A stretch of 64,000 bases of DNA, from positions 297,255 through 361,254 of the forward strand of contig NZ_FNJH01000005.1 in the NCBI RefSeq assembly GCF_900103225.1. The letters run 5' to 3'. Position 1 is the first letter of the stretch; every line of letters starts with the position of its first letter. The stretch comes from Pseudomonas congelans. Its GTDB lineage: Bacteria; Pseudomonadota; Gammaproteobacteria; Pseudomonadales; Pseudomonadaceae. The notes under the pieces were generated by a model. The model was not told where the DNA came from. It made no database searches and saw nothing but the letters and a program-made list of their open reading frames with translations. Below, one piece after another: positions 9,142 to 18,755 of this stretch. A program made the translations under genes and the position numbers.

Positions 9142-9298
9142 GGTTATCCCCTCGCTGACAGGTAAAAAAGCACCGTAGCAGGGGAATATTGGCGCTGTAT
9201 GACAGCGCAAGAGATCAAGCTCATGGCTGACGCCAAAAACCTCCGGCGCCCGGTAACTGGTAAACTCCCGCGCCTTATTCCAGCCCGAGGCGCTCAGC
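9142..9298. promoter_or_regulatory. phoD / methyltransferase divergent intergenic region
   Basis: Promoter region for two divergent genes. An inverted repeat TTGGCGCTG-tatga-CAGCGCAA spans 9189-9210 and could be an operator or part of the phoD leader. CCGAGGCGCTCAGC precedes the methyltransferase ATG at 9299. Confidence 0.35.
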
Positions 9299-10315
9299 AT
9301 GTCTTCCTTGAATCAGGCGCTCAGCGTCGCCCTCGACAATCGCCAGGCGTTGCTCGACCAATTGCATGGACAGGGCACGGACTGCTATCGACTGTTTCAC
9401 GGCAGCCAGGAAGGTGCCAGCGGGCTGACCATCGACCGCTACGGCCCGCAATTGCTGGTGCAGAGTTTCCATACCCGCCTGGATCGCGATGCCCTGCTGG
9501 CGCTGCATGAGCAGGTCAACACGCGCCTGGGTTTGGACACCCTGCTGGTCTATAACGATCGTTCGCAAGGCAACTCGCGCGTGGATCGTCACGATACCGT
9601 GTACAAGGCTGAAGAAGCGGCTCTGGCCGATCATGTCGGCCACGAATGGGGTCTCAATTACCGGGTCCGCGGCAGGCATGCAGGCCAGGACCCGCTGTTG
9701 TTTCTGGACCTGCGCAACACGCGCGGCTGGGTCAAGCAGCACAGCGCCGGCAAAAGCGTGCTGAACCTGTTCGCCTACACCTGCGGCGTCGGACTCAGTG
9801 CTGCGGCCGGTGGCGCAAGTGAAGTGTGCAATCTGGACTTCGCAGAGGGCAATCTGGCGGTGGGTCGCGAGAACGGTGCGCTCAATCCGCAACTGCCACC
9901 CATGCAATTCATCCAGTCGGACTACTTTCCGGCGATCCGCCAACTGGCCGGGCTGCCGATTGCCGCACGCCGCAGCCAGCAATTGCCCAGCTACGTGAAA
10001 CTGCAACAGCGCCAATATGATCTGGTCCTGCTCGATCCGCCCGCCTGGGCCAAGAGCGCGTTCGGCACCGTTGATTTGCTGCGCGACTACCAAAGCCTGC
10101 TCAAACCTGCGCTGTTGACCACGGCAGACGATGGCGTGCTGATTTGTTGCAACAATCTGGCGAAAGTCAGCATGCAGGACTGGCGTGAGCAGGTACTGCG
10201 CTGTGCCACCAAGGCCGGGCGTCCGGTACGCGACTGTCAGGAGATGCGTCCCGCCGCAGACTTCCCGTCTCAGGATAATCAACCGCCGTTGAAAACGCTG
10301 ATTCTGCAACTCTGA
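9299..10315 (+). CDS. class I SAM-dependent methyltransferase (RlmI/RlmK-like)
   Basis: 338-residue Rossmann-fold methyltransferase. The SAM-binding motif I is VLNLFAYTCGVGLSAAA, the acidic residue is in VCNLD, and the active-site motif is LVLLDPPAWAKS, as in the RlmI/RlmK family of 23S rRNA m5C/m7G enzymes. An N-terminal region with GLTIDRYGPQLLVQ and VYKAEEAALADH resembles the domain before the catalytic core in these proteins. The modified base cannot be assigned. Strand, promoter and terminator context suggest a single-gene unit before the DUF748 gene. Confidence 0.85.
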   Translation: MSSLNQALSVALDNRQALLDQLHGQGTDCYRLFHGSQEGASGLTIDRYGPQLLVQSFHTRLDRDALLALHEQVNTRLGLDTLLVYNDRSQGNSRVDRHDTVYKAEEAALADHVGHEWGLNYRVRGRHAGQDPLLFLDLRNTRGWVKQHSAGKSVLNLFAYTCGVGLSAAAGGASEVCNLDFAEGNLAVGRENGALNPQLPPMQFIQSDYFPAIRQLAGLPIAARRSQQLPSYVKLQQRQYDLVLLDPPAWAKSAFGTVDLLRDYQSLLKPALLTTADDGVLICCNNLAKVSMQDWREQVLRCATKAGRPVRDCQEMRPAADFPSQDNQPPLKTLILQL

Positions 10316-10438
10316 TCCGGCGCCTGATATCGTAAAACGCAACCGGAATGTTCCTACAAGCCACGATGGCAGTGCCTTCGGAACCGAACAGGCATGCCAT
10401 ACTCCAAGGGCTTCCAAAAGAGAGAGACGCCGCTGCCC

Positions 10439-13423
10439 ATGTCCAGAGGATTGAAACGCACACTTGGCTCCCTGCTGGCTGTGATCGCGCTCTACAGTTT
10501 GCTGGGGTTTTTCATTCTTCCCGGCGTCGCTCTGCGGATCGCGAACCAGCAACTGGCCAGTTACGCCACGGTGCCGGCAAAGCTCGAACGCCTGGAATTC
10601 AACCCCTACACGCTGGAGCTGACACTCTGGGGCCTGAATATCGGCACGCCGGGCAAGGAGCAGGTGGCGTTTGAAAAGCTTTATGCCAATCTGCAGATCA
10701 ACAGCCTGTGGACACGGGCCCTGCATCTGCAACGCGTCGAGCTGATCAAACCGCGCACCGAGCTGCTGTTCGACAAACAGGGCAAGCTCAATCTGGCACA
10801 GCTGTTCAAGCTGCCTGCCAGCGAACCGACAAAGGACGAACCCGCCACCAAGCCGTTCCCGCTGCGTATCGACGAAATCAAACTGGCGGGCGGCTACGTG
10901 CACTTCCAGGACCTGCGCCCCAGCCAGCCCATCGAGTTTCTCTACGACGCGCTGGATTTCGAGCTCAAGAACCTCAGCACGCTGCCTGAAGACAATGCCG
11001 ACATGACTCTGGTCGCGGCGGGGCCGGACGGTGGGCAGATCGACTGGGTCGGCCGTATCAGCCTGATCCCGATCACCTCCGAGGGCACGCTGAAAGTCAC
11101 CGACAGCAAGATGAAGCTGTGGTGGCCTTACGTGCGTGATGCCTTGCCGCTGGCGCTCGAGGACGGCGTGCTGAATTTCAGCACGGCCTACACACTGAAT
11201 CTGTCCAAGGAAACCGAGCTGAAGTTGACCAACGTGTCGGCCAGTGTCGCGCCTTTCGCGCTCAACGCTCCCGACGGTCGCCCACTGGTGCGCCTGCAAC
11301 GCCTGGACGTCAGCGAAACATCGGTCGACCTGGCAAAACAGCTGGTTACTGTAGGCAAGATCCGCAGCCAGAAGCTGGAAACCTGGGCCGCGCGTGAAGC
11401 CGACGGGCAACTGGACTGGCAAAAACTGTTCGCCAGCCAACCGGGCAAGCCCGCAGCACCGCACACGCCAGCCGTGGACGAAAAAGCCGCCGAGCCTGCG
11501 CCGGCCACCGAGGCCTCAGCCAAAGCCGGCACTCAACCCGTGGCGCAGAGCAAACCCTGGCAGGTCCTGTTGCGTGATGTGCAGTTGCGCAACTACATGG
11601 TTCATCTGGCCGATCGCGTGCCTCAAGAGCCCGTCGCGCTGGACGTTGGCCCGCTGAATCTGGACATGCAGAATTTCGACAGCCTGAACAAGGCGCCCTT
11701 CACGCTCAAGCTGGATTCCGGACTGGGCAAGCAGGGCAATCTCACTGCAGCCGGCGACGTGAACCTCAACCCGGTCAGCGCACGGCTCAACGTGACGACC
11801 CGCGACATCGACCTGCGCCTGGCCCAGGCCTACATCAGCCCGTTCATTCGTCTCGAGCTGCGCAGCGGCATGCTCGGCAGCGATCTGGCGGTCGACCTGA
11901 CAAGCACCGAGCCACTGGCGTTCAGCGTCACCGGTAAAGCGCAGGTCAATCAGTTGCACACACTGGATACGCTCAAACAGCGCGACTTCCTGAAGTGGCA
12001 GCAAGTGGCGCTGGAGGGGTTGGAATACCAGCACGGCAAGGGCCTCTCGATTGCCAAAGTGAATATGGATCAGCCCTACGCGCGCTTCATGATCAATGAA
12101 GACCGGACCACCAATATCGACGATCTATTGATACCGCAACCAGCCGACGCGGCTGCCGGCAAGACCGCCAACCAGCCAAAGGCAGCCAGAACTCAAGCCG
12201 CAAGCAAGAAGGAAAACCCGCTGGCGATCTACGTGGGTGAAGTGAATATCAAAGAGGGTTCGGCAAACTTTGCCGACATGACTCTGACCCCTAACTTCGC
12301 CACCGCCGTGCAGCAGCTCAACGGTCGTATCGGCACCATCGACAACCGCAAGCCTACCCCGGCACCCGTGAACATCGAGGGCAAGGTCGACCGCTATGCG
12401 CCGGTGACCATCAAGGGCAGCCTCAACCCGTTCGACCCGATGGCCGGTCTGGATATCACCACAAGCTTCAAGCGCGTCGAGCTGACCAACTTGACCCCCT
12501 ACTCCGGCAAGTTCGCAGGCTTCCGGATCCGTAAGGGCAGGCTCAATCTCGACCTGCACTACCTGATCACCAAGGGCCAGCTCAAGGCCCAGAACAAGGT
12601 GCTGGTGGAGCAGCTGCAACTGGGTGAGCGGGTCGACAGTCCGGATGCACTGGACCTGCCTATTCGTCTGGCGGTCGCCTTGCTCAAGGATACCAAGGGG
12701 CGTATTTCCCTGGAGCTGCCCATCGAAGGCGACCTGAACAACCCGCAGTTCAGCGTCATGCCGATTGTCTGGCAGACCCTGCGCAACCTGGTGCTGCGTA
12801 CAGCGCAAGCCCCGTTCAAGATGCTCGGCGGGCTGGTCGCCGGTGGAAGCTCCGAGGACCTCGGCAGCGTCAGCTTCGCGCCAGGCGCCAGTGACTTGTC
12901 GGCAGAGGCGCAAAATGCCCTGGACAAGCTCTCGGTAGCGCTCAAGGAGCGTCCGGACCTGAAACTGGAGATCGAGGGCACCAGCGCTGCCAGCAGTGAC
13001 GGTCCATTGATCGCCCAGCAGAGGCTGGAACGCGAATACCAGTACACGTACTACAAGATCCTCCAGCGACGCGGCGACAAGGTTCCAGCCAGGGCCGGCT
13101 TGATACAGGTCCCGGAAGAGGAAAAAGCGCCCATGCTTGAAGGTATCTACAGGACACGTTTGAAACAGCAGCCGCCTGCTGAATGGGCCAGTCTGGGCAA
13201 GGAGCAACGTTCAGCCCAGATGCGTGCCGCTGTACTCAAGTTCTGGAGCAGCAATGAGCTGCTGCTGCGCGAACTGGGCCAGAGCAGAGCCAGCAGCATC
13301 AAGGATTACCTGGTGGACAAGGGTAAGCTCGAAGACGCTCGCGTGTACTTTGTCGACGCCCGCCTGGGCCAGGCCCAACCGGATGGTAAAGTCATCAGCC
13401 CCCTCCACCTCGACAGCGAGTGA
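10439..13423 (+). CDS. DUF748 / AsmA-like envelope protein
   Basis: 994-residue protein with one N-terminal membrane anchor (residues ~7-28, TLGSLLAVIALYSLLGFFILPG) and a long periplasmic part of DUF748 type. DUF748 proteins belong to the AsmA/TamB-like bridge families thought to handle lipid traffic or outer-membrane assembly. A low-complexity Ala/Pro/Lys linker lies near residues 345-380 and a second near 565-590. The C-terminal ~150 residues (from VSFAPGASDLSAEAQNALDKL) look like an OmpA-type peptidoglycan-associated region. A start at 10394 is also in frame, but 10439 gives the compact anchor with GAGAGAG upstream. The gene overlaps the next one by 4 bp. Confidence 0.85.
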   Translation: MSRGLKRTLGSLLAVIALYSLLGFFILPGVALRIANQQLASYATVPAKLERLEFNPYTLELTLWGLNIGTPGKEQVAFEKLYANLQINSLWTRALHLQRVELIKPRTELLFDKQGKLNLAQLFKLPASEPTKDEPATKPFPLRIDEIKLAGGYVHFQDLRPSQPIEFLYDALDFELKNLSTLPEDNADMTLVAAGPDGGQIDWVGRISLIPITSEGTLKVTDSKMKLWWPYVRDALPLALEDGVLNFSTAYTLNLSKETELKLTNVSASVAPFALNAPDGRPLVRLQRLDVSETSVDLAKQLVTVGKIRSQKLETWAAREADGQLDWQKLFASQPGKPAAPHTPAVDEKAAEPAPATEASAKAGTQPVAQSKPWQVLLRDVQLRNYMVHLADRVPQEPVALDVGPLNLDMQNFDSLNKAPFTLKLDSGLGKQGNLTAAGDVNLNPVSARLNVTTRDIDLRLAQAYISPFIRLELRSGMLGSDLAVDLTSTEPLAFSVTGKAQVNQLHTLDTLKQRDFLKWQQVALEGLEYQHGKGLSIAKVNMDQPYARFMINEDRTTNIDDLLIPQPADAAAGKTANQPKAARTQAASKKENPLAIYVGEVNIKEGSANFADMTLTPNFATAVQQLNGRIGTIDNRKPTPAPVNIEGKVDRYAPVTIKGSLNPFDPMAGLDITTSFKRVELTNLTPYSGKFAGFRIRKGRLNLDLHYLITKGQLKAQNKVLVEQLQLGERVDSPDALDLPIRLAVALLKDTKGRISLELPIEGDLNNPQFSVMPIVWQTLRNLVLRTAQAPFKMLGGLVAGGSSEDLGSVSFAPGASDLSAEAQNALDKLSVALKERPDLKLEIEGTSAASSDGPLIAQQRLEREYQYTYYKILQRRGDKVPARAGLIQVPEEEKAPMLEGIYRTRLKQQPPAEWASLGKEQRSAQMRAAVLKFWSSNELLLRELGQSRASSIKDYLVDKGKLEDARVYFVDARLGQAQPDGKVISPLHLDSE

Positions 13424-13758
13424 AGCCTTTGGCACACACCCGAATCAAACTGCTGATCAACCTGACCCTCGCCGCCGTTGCAGGGTCAGTTGTCGCCTCG
13501 GCACATGCCACCTCAACCCTGCGTTGCGGCAGCCAGCTGGTCAGCACCGGTGACCGGGCGTTCGACGTCCAACAGAAGTGCGGAGAGCCGGTCAGCCAGG
13601 AAGTGCTCGGCACCAAGGAAACCTTCAATAACAATTATCGAAGGTCCGACGTCGTGAGGGTCGAGGAGTGGATATACGGTCCTGACAACGGCATGTATCA
13701 GTACCTGCGCTTCGAAGGCGGCCGTCTGGTAGGCATCGAAAGCAAACGCCGCAACTGA
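13420..13758 (+). CDS. DUF2845 domain-containing exported protein
   Basis: 112-residue protein with a signal peptide (residues ~1-30, ending SAHA) and a DUF2845 domain: STLRCGSQLVSTGDRAFDVQQKCGEP, then VEEWIYGPDNGMYQYLRFEGGRL. Two cysteines about 20 residues apart could form a disulfide. It resembles small BamE/SmpA-like fold proteins of the periplasm, but no function is established. The GTG start overlaps the DUF748 stop as GTGA, so translational coupling and a shared envelope role are likely. Confidence 0.8.
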   Translation: MKPLAHTRIKLLINLTLAAVAGSVVASAHATSTLRCGSQLVSTGDRAFDVQQKCGEPVSQEVLGTKETFNNNYRRSDVVRVEEWIYGPDNGMYQYLRFEGGRLVGIESKRRN

Positions 13759-13799
13759 TCCTGCCCACCTCCCCCTCCCTCATTTTTAGCCCCCAATAG

Positions 13800-13832
13800 A
13801 AAAGGCCCCGACTCTTCAGTCGGGGCCTTTAA
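13800..13832. terminator. bidirectional intrinsic terminator
   Basis: AAAGGCCCCGACT - cttc - AGTCGGGGCCTTT forms a 13-bp perfect stem flanked by short T runs on both strands. It serves the plus-strand DUF2845 gene and can also stop leftward transcripts from the BON gene. Confidence 0.9.
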
Positions 13833-13905
13833 TGGCTACATCCTTGTAGCCTCGCATGAACCTTCCATCAATCAATGACTGCGGGTGTTCATGGGCAGTA
13901 GTCGA

Positions 13906-14259
13906 TTACTCGGCTTTCAGGCCAGCAGCCGATACGTCTTTAACACCTTTGATTTTCTTGGTGATAGCGACGGCAGTGTTTTTCTGAGCTTCAGTAACTT
14001 TTACCATGGAGGACAGGGAAACCACGCCTTTGTTGGTCTCAACCTTGATGTCCGAACCTGGGATGCCTTTTTCAGTCAGCAGGTCGGCTTTGACTTTGGT
14101 GGTGATCCAGGTATCAGAAGTATCTTCTTTGACTTCTTGAGTAGTGGTGTTAGCGGCCAGAACCATTGGCGCTTGAGCCGAGGTCTGTGCGAAAGCAGCG
14201 TTGGCCATGGTCAGAGTCAGGGCAGTAGCGGTAGCAGCGGCAATAGCGAACTTCTTCAT
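13906..14259 (-). CDS. BON-domain periplasmic protein (OsmY-like)
   Basis: 117-residue exported protein. Residues 1-24 are a signal peptide (MKKFAIAAATATALTL...AFAQ). Residues ~45-115 are one BON domain, DTWITTKVKADLLTE...VKVETNKGVVSLSS, ending IKGVKDVSAAGLKAE. BON domains bind phospholipid or membrane surfaces; OsmY has two and is induced by osmotic stress, while this one has a single domain. It is a separate unit between two terminators. The ~290 bp upstream (14260-14548) contain its promoter and the pnp terminator. Confidence 0.85.
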   Translation of the reverse strand: MKKFAIAAATATALTLTMANAAFAQTSAQAPMVLAANTTTQEVKEDTSDTWITTKVKADLLTEKGIPGSDIKVETNKGVVSLSSMVKVTEAQKNTAVAITKKIKGVKDVSAAGLKAE

Positions 14260-14548
14260 ACGATAACTCCTGTTTTTCTCAAAATCTGCACCAGCGTGTG
14301 GTGGCAGGGTTAGCAGTTATATCGCAAGCGGTGTGCCAAATCCGGAGCAGTAGAAATACTCTTTAAAATCAATTAGTTATGTTTTTCCTTGTTTTGCCGA
14401 GTCGTGCAGATTGCCCGTTAGTGAAGACCCGGGCTTGCAAGATGCATGTTTGGGCCAAGCAGTTTGCACGCCCCCATTCGTAAACCCCTAATTGCGCTCA
14501 TAAAAAAAGGACTCCGAAGAGTCCTTTTTCACATGTCGCTCAGATCAA
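14260..14548. other. BON gene upstream region and pnp 3' flank
   Basis: AT-rich stretch. I see no gene on either strand. AGGAGTTATCG just left of 14270 on the minus strand is the BON ribosome site. The pnp terminator lies at 14504-14529. Confidence 0.5.
14502..14529 (-). terminator. intrinsic terminator of the pnp operon
   Basis: AAAAAGGACTC - cgaa - GAGTCCTTTTT, an 11-bp stem with a 4-base loop. On the minus strand it ends in a T7 run just downstream of the pnp stop. Confidence 0.92.
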
Positions 14549-16654
14549 TCAGACGCCCGACGCTTTCGCTGCGGCTACGTCCTTGATCGACAGCTTGATA
14601 CGGCCGCGGTTGTCGACGTCCAGTACCAGTACTTCGACTTCCTGACCTTCCTTGAGGATATCGGTCACCTTCTCTACGCGAGCATCGCTCAGCATCGAGA
14701 TGTGAACCAGACCGTCCTTCCCCGGCAGGATGTTGACGAATGCGCCGAAGTCGACTATGCGCTCAACCTTGCCGACGTAGATCTTGCCGATTTCCGCTTC
14801 TGCGGTGATGCCCAGAACGCGCTGACGTGCTGCTTCAGCCGCTTCCTTGGATTCGCCGAAGATCTTGATCGAGCCGTCGTCTTCGATGTCGATCGAAGCC
14901 TTGGTCTCTTCGCAGATGGCACGGATGGTTGCGCCACCCTTGCCGATCACGTCACGGATCTTGTCGGTGTCGATCTTCATCGCGATCATGGTCGGCGCGT
15001 TGGCCGACAGCTCGTTACGCGACTGACCGATGATCTGGTTCATCTGACCGAGGATGTTCAGGCGAGCTTCCAGGGCCTGGCCCAGGGCGATCTCCATGAT
15101 TTCTTCGGTAATGCCCTTGATCTTGATGTCCATCTGCAGCGCGGTAACACCTTTGGAGGTACCGGCTACCTTGAAGTCCATGTCGCCCAGGTGGTCTTCG
15201 TCACCCAGGATGTCGGTCAGAATGGCGAACTTCTCGCCTTCCTTGACCAGGCCCATGGCGATACCGGCAACCGGCGCCTTCATCGGCACGCCAGCGTCCA
15301 TCAGAGCCAGGGAAGCGCCGCAGACCGAAGCCATGGAGCTGGAGCCGTTGGACTCGGTGATTTCCGACACGACACGGATGGTGTAAGGGAACACGTCAGC
15401 GCCTGGCAGCATGGCCTGGACGCTGCGACGAGCCAGACGGCCGTGACCGATTTCACGACGACCTGCGCCGCCCATGCGACCACACTCGCCCACCGAGAAC
15501 GGAGGGAAGTTGTAGTGCAGCATGAAGGGGTCTTTTTTCTCGCCTTCGAGGGTGTCGAGCAGCTGTGCGTCACGCGCAGTACCCAGTGTGGCAACGACCA
15601 GCGCCTGAGTTTCGCCACGGGTGAACAGTGCCGAACCGTGAGTCTTCGGCAGAACGCCCACTTCGATGTTCAGAGGACGAACTGTACGAGTGTCGCGACC
15701 ATCGATACGCGGCTTGCCGTTAACGATGTTTTCGCGAACGGTGCGGTATTCGATTTCGCCGAAAGCGGCTTTGACTTCGCTGGCAGACGGGCTGCCTTCT
15801 TCCACAGCCAGTTTGGCAACGATCTGATCTTTCAGCTCGCCCAGACGTGCATAACGGTCGGCTTTGACAGTGATGGTGTAAGCCTGGGAGATCGCGTCGC
15901 CGAACTCGGAGCGGATAGCGCCCAGCAGTTCAGTCGCTTCAGGCTTCGGCTGCCAGGCCCAGGTAGGCTTGGCGGCTTCGGCAGCCAGTTCCTTGATGGC
16001 GTTGATCACGACCTGGAACTCGTCATGCGCGAACAGTACAGCGCCCAACATCTGGTCTTCGGTCAGCTCTTTGGCTTCCGATTCAACCATCAGTACGGCT
16101 TCGGAAGTACCGGCAACGACCATGTCCAGGCTCGAAGCCTGCAGCTGCTCGTAAGTCGGGTTCAACAGGTAGCCGGTGCTTTCGTGGAAAGCAACGCGCG
16201 CAGCACCGACCGGACCGTCAAACGGGATACCGGAGATAGCCAGGGCAGCCGAAGTACCGATCATCGCAGCGATGTCCGGATCGATTTTCTTGCTGGTGGA
16301 GACGACGGTGCAGACAACCTGCACTTCGTTCATGAAGCCTTCTGGAAACAACGGGCGGATCGGACGGTCGATCAGGCGCGAAGTCAGGGTTTCTTTCTCG
16401 GAAGGACGGCCTTCACGCTTGAAGAAACCACCAGGGATCTTGCCGGCAGCGTAGGTTTTTTCCTGATAGTGCACGGACAGAGGGAAGAAGCCTTTGCCAG
16501 CGTCAGCCTGTTTGGCGCCGACCACAGTCACGAGTACGCTGACGTCGTCGTCAACGGTGACCAATACTGCACCAGAGGCTTGACGGGCGATACGGCCTGT
16601 CTCGAGGGTTACGGTCGATTGACCGAACTGAAACTTTTTGATTACCGGGTTCAC
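14549..16654 (-). CDS. pnp: polyribonucleotide nucleotidyltransferase (PNPase)
   Basis: 3'-5' phosphorolytic exoribonuclease and degradosome component; a homotrimer. The 701 residues comprise two RNase PH domains (1 from ~10, 2 from ~310, with FPPFSVGECGRMGG and RREIGHGRLARR), a KH domain with IGKGGATIRAI near 560, and an S1 domain (IYVGKVERIVDFGAFVNILPGKDG) near 620. The start is GTG at 16654 with AAAGGTAGGAAACC before it. rpsO lies directly upstream, the conserved rpsO-pnp order. The 175-bp leader contains GC-rich inverted segments where RNase III autoregulation would act. Confidence 0.97.
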   Translation of the reverse strand: MNPVIKKFQFGQSTVTLETGRIARQASGAVLVTVDDDVSVLVTVVGAKQADAGKGFFPLSVHYQEKTYAAGKIPGGFFKREGRPSEKETLTSRLIDRPIRPLFPEGFMNEVQVVCTVVSTSKKIDPDIAAMIGTSAALAISGIPFDGPVGAARVAFHESTGYLLNPTYEQLQASSLDMVVAGTSEAVLMVESEAKELTEDQMLGAVLFAHDEFQVVINAIKELAAEAAKPTWAWQPKPEATELLGAIRSEFGDAISQAYTITVKADRYARLGELKDQIVAKLAVEEGSPSASEVKAAFGEIEYRTVRENIVNGKPRIDGRDTRTVRPLNIEVGVLPKTHGSALFTRGETQALVVATLGTARDAQLLDTLEGEKKDPFMLHYNFPPFSVGECGRMGGAGRREIGHGRLARRSVQAMLPGADVFPYTIRVVSEITESNGSSSMASVCGASLALMDAGVPMKAPVAGIAMGLVKEGEKFAILTDILGDEDHLGDMDFKVAGTSKGVTALQMDIKIKGITEEIMEIALGQALEARLNILGQMNQIIGQSRNELSANAPTMIAMKIDTDKIRDVIGKGGATIRAICEETKASIDIEDDGSIKIFGESKEAAEAARQRVLGITAEAEIGKIYVGKVERIVDFGAFVNILPGKDGLVHISMLSDARVEKVTDILKEGQEVEVLVLDVDNRGRIKLSIKDVAAAKASGV

Positions 16655-16829
16655 GGTTTCCTACCTTTCTTTGTGGCTCTTGGGGAACTGGTTTCTTGCG
16701 AATTCTTGGGCAGTGTGGGGAATCGGCCCCTTCCACAGCCCAGATAAAACTTGAGGCTGGGAGCCTGCCAGAGCCACCGGGAAAACCCGACGGATCGTGA
16801 CAGACAACCAACCTCTAGCAACGTCGTTA

Positions 16830-17099
16830 TTAGCGACGCAGACCCAGACGACCGATCAGGGCGCTGTAACGGCTAACGTCCTTACCTTTCAGGTAATCCA
16901 GCAGCTTGCGACGCTGGTTTACCATACGGATCAGACCACGACGCGAGTGGTGGTCCTTACCGTTGGCCTTGAAGTGGCCTTGCAGTTTGTTGATGTTGGC
17001 GGTCAGCAGTGCAACTTGCACTTCTGGCGAACCAGTGTCACCAACAGCTTGCTGGTAGTCGGTTACGATCTGAGCTTTTTCTTCAACGCTGAGTGCCAT
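16830..17099 (-). CDS. rpsO: 30S ribosomal protein S15
   Basis: 89-residue primary 16S rRNA-binding protein of the small-subunit platform. The start MALSVEEKAQIVTDYQ at 17099 is the family N-terminus, so a start 7 codons upstream is rejected. It contains the conserved GDTGSPEVQVALLT and HHSRRGLIRMVNQRRKLLDYL. S15 usually represses its own translation by binding its mRNA leader. It sits between truB and pnp, as in most gammaproteobacteria. Confidence 0.98.
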   Translation of the reverse strand: MALSVEEKAQIVTDYQQAVGDTGSPEVQVALLTANINKLQGHFKANGKDHHSRRGLIRMVNQRRKLLDYLKGKDVSRYSALIGRLGLRR

Positions 17100-17258
17100 G
17101 TGGGCAATCCTTTTGTGCAAGGAAGCGCTTCCGGAGAAACGTTTCCAACAGGCCGAGGACAGATCCTCGTATTAAAAAATGAGGTATGACCGTGCCTGTT
17201 GACAGCCATCCTCGTTCCACCCCATTCACCGGCAAGCCGGCGGATGGAGTGGTTTCGG

Positions 17259-18176
17259 TCACTCTGACCGAATCAAGCGACGCGGCGCAATGCGCCCGTC
17301 TTCGGCGACTTCACCGATACCGATGAAGCGACCTTCGTGATCCTGCACGCGAACCATACCGAATTTCGGTGCGTCCGGCGCGCGCACTGGCTGACCATGC
17401 AACCAGTAGAACGAACTGTGTTCCGAAAACTTCAACAGCGGCCAGTCCAGCAGACCGCTGTCCGATGGCATCAGGAAACGGTCAACCGCTTCATTGCCGC
17501 CGTCGGCATGCACCTGCTCGAGCTCTTCCAGCGTCACTGTCTGAGCCAGCGTGAAAGGCCCGGCCTGGGTACGACGCAGCTCTGCGACGTAAGCACCACA
17601 ACCAAGCTTCTCACCGATATCCTCGACCAGCGTGCGGATATAGGTGCCCTTGCTGCAATCGACGGACAGACGTGCTGTGTCACCTTCGCAAGCAAGTAAT
17701 TCCAGGCGCGCAATAGTAACAGAACGGGGCTCTCGCTCCACTACTTCCCCTGCACGTGCCAGCTTGTAAAGTGGCTGACCATCACGTTTGAGGGCCGAGT
17801 ACATGGGAGGTATCTGACTGATTTGTCCGCGAAAATGCGGCAGAGCCGCTTCGATATCGTCGCGACCAACGGTCACCGGACGCGTGAGCAAAACCTCGCC
17901 TTCAGAGTCGGCAGTGGTAGTGGTCTTGCCCAGTTGCGCCAGGGTCTCGTAGGACTTGTCCGAATCGAGCAGGTACTGAGAGAACTTGGTCGCTTCACCA
18001 AAACACAACGGCAGAACGCCCGTTGCCAGAGGATCAAGGCTGCCGGTGTGCCCGGCTTTCTCGGCATTGAGCAGCCAGCGAACCTTTTGCAGAGCGGCGT
18101 TGGAAGTGAAACCCAGTGGCTTGTCGAGCAGGATGATCCCGCTGACATTGCGGCGTATACGCTTGACCTGAGCCAC
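17259..18176 (-). CDS. truB: tRNA pseudouridine(55) synthase
   Basis: Makes pseudouridine 55 in the T-loop of tRNAs. The catalytic aspartate is D48 in GHTGSLDPLATGVLPLC. The 305-residue protein also shows the conserved GTYIRTLVEDIG. It has a C-terminal PUA-like extension (PVRAPDAPKFGMVRVQDHEGRFIGIGEV). The GTG start at 18176 lies 3 bp after the rbfA stop, with AGGAATAAAGA as ribosome site. Confidence 0.96.
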   Translation of the reverse strand: MAQVKRIRRNVSGIILLDKPLGFTSNAALQKVRWLLNAEKAGHTGSLDPLATGVLPLCFGEATKFSQYLLDSDKSYETLAQLGKTTTTADSEGEVLLTRPVTVGRDDIEAALPHFRGQISQIPPMYSALKRDGQPLYKLARAGEVVEREPRSVTIARLELLACEGDTARLSVDCSKGTYIRTLVEDIGEKLGCGAYVAELRRTQAGPFTLAQTVTLEELEQVHADGGNEAVDRFLMPSDSGLLDWPLLKFSEHSSFYWLHGQPVRAPDAPKFGMVRVQDHEGRFIGIGEVAEDGRIAPRRLIRSE

Positions 18177-18179
18177 TCT

Positions 18180-18596
18180 TTATTCCTCGGTACTTTCAGG
18201 CTTTGCATCCGGCGATGCAGGGCCTTCCTGATGCTGACCGTCTTCTGCCACGGCACGCTCGATCAGTGCCGAAAGATGCGCGCCACGCACGACGCTTTCG
18301 TCATAGTGGAAATGCAGTTGAGGCACGCTGCGCAGCTTCATCTCGCGGGCCAGCTGCATACGCAGGAAACCTGCGGCGGAGTTGAGCACCTTGATGGTCT
18401 GCGCGATTTCTTCCGCGCTGTCCTGGCCCATGACGGTCATGAAAATCTTCGCATGACCCACGTCACGGCTGACGTCTACGGCGGTGATGGTGACCAGACC
18501 CACGCGTGGGTCCTTGATTTCGCGACGGATCAGCTGCGCCAGTTCGCGCTGCATCTGATCGCCGATACGTTGGGTACGGCTGTATTCTTTTGCCAT
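18180..18596 (-). CDS. rbfA: 30S ribosome-binding factor RbfA
   Basis: 138-residue KH-fold factor required for late 30S maturation and cold adaptation. Conserved RIGDQMQRELAQLIRREIKDPRVGLVTITAV and AKIFMTVMG are present. The C-terminal tail (residues ~118-138) is acidic and Pro-rich. It lies in the nusA-infB-rbfA-truB operon, 159 bp after infB. Confidence 0.96.
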   Translation of the reverse strand: MAKEYSRTQRIGDQMQRELAQLIRREIKDPRVGLVTITAVDVSRDVGHAKIFMTVMGQDSAEEIAQTIKVLNSAAGFLRMQLAREMKLRSVPQLHFHYDESVVRGAHLSALIERAVAEDGQHQEGPASPDAKPESTEE

Positions 18597-18651
18597 GCTT
18601 GTTACCTGTTACTGATCCGGGACCAAACCCTGACAGTCTGAAAGCGGCAAA

Positions 18652-18681
18652 CGCCCGGCCTGACAATTGCCAGACCGGGCG
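18652..18681 (-). repeat. inverted repeat in the infB-rbfA gap
   Basis: CGCCCGGCCTG - acaattgc - CAGACCGGGCG forms a GC-rich stem of about 10 bp with one mismatch, followed on the minus strand by TTTGCC. It may be a partial terminator or processing site that tunes rbfA-truB expression relative to infB. Confidence 0.5.
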
Positions 18682-18755
18682 TTGCGTTTAGAGCCCATGG
18701 GGAAAGCAGAGCATTTGCATGCGAGGCTCCCACCATGACTCCTGAAGCTCGCAAT

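Noticed and set aside
9275..11464. 729-codon minus-strand frame across the methyltransferase and DUF748 genes
   Set aside because: It spans two well-supported sense genes and shows no family motif; it is a shadow of third-position GC bias.
14702..16747. Long open frame antisense to pnp (681 codons), and similar ones opposite infB (18735-21221), carAB (30904-35395), ftsH (27140-29098), dnaK (37747-39813) and katG (60085-61470)
   Set aside because: These mirror highly expressed GC-biased genes in the complementary frame, have no ribosome sites or recognisable domains, and the sense genes are certain.
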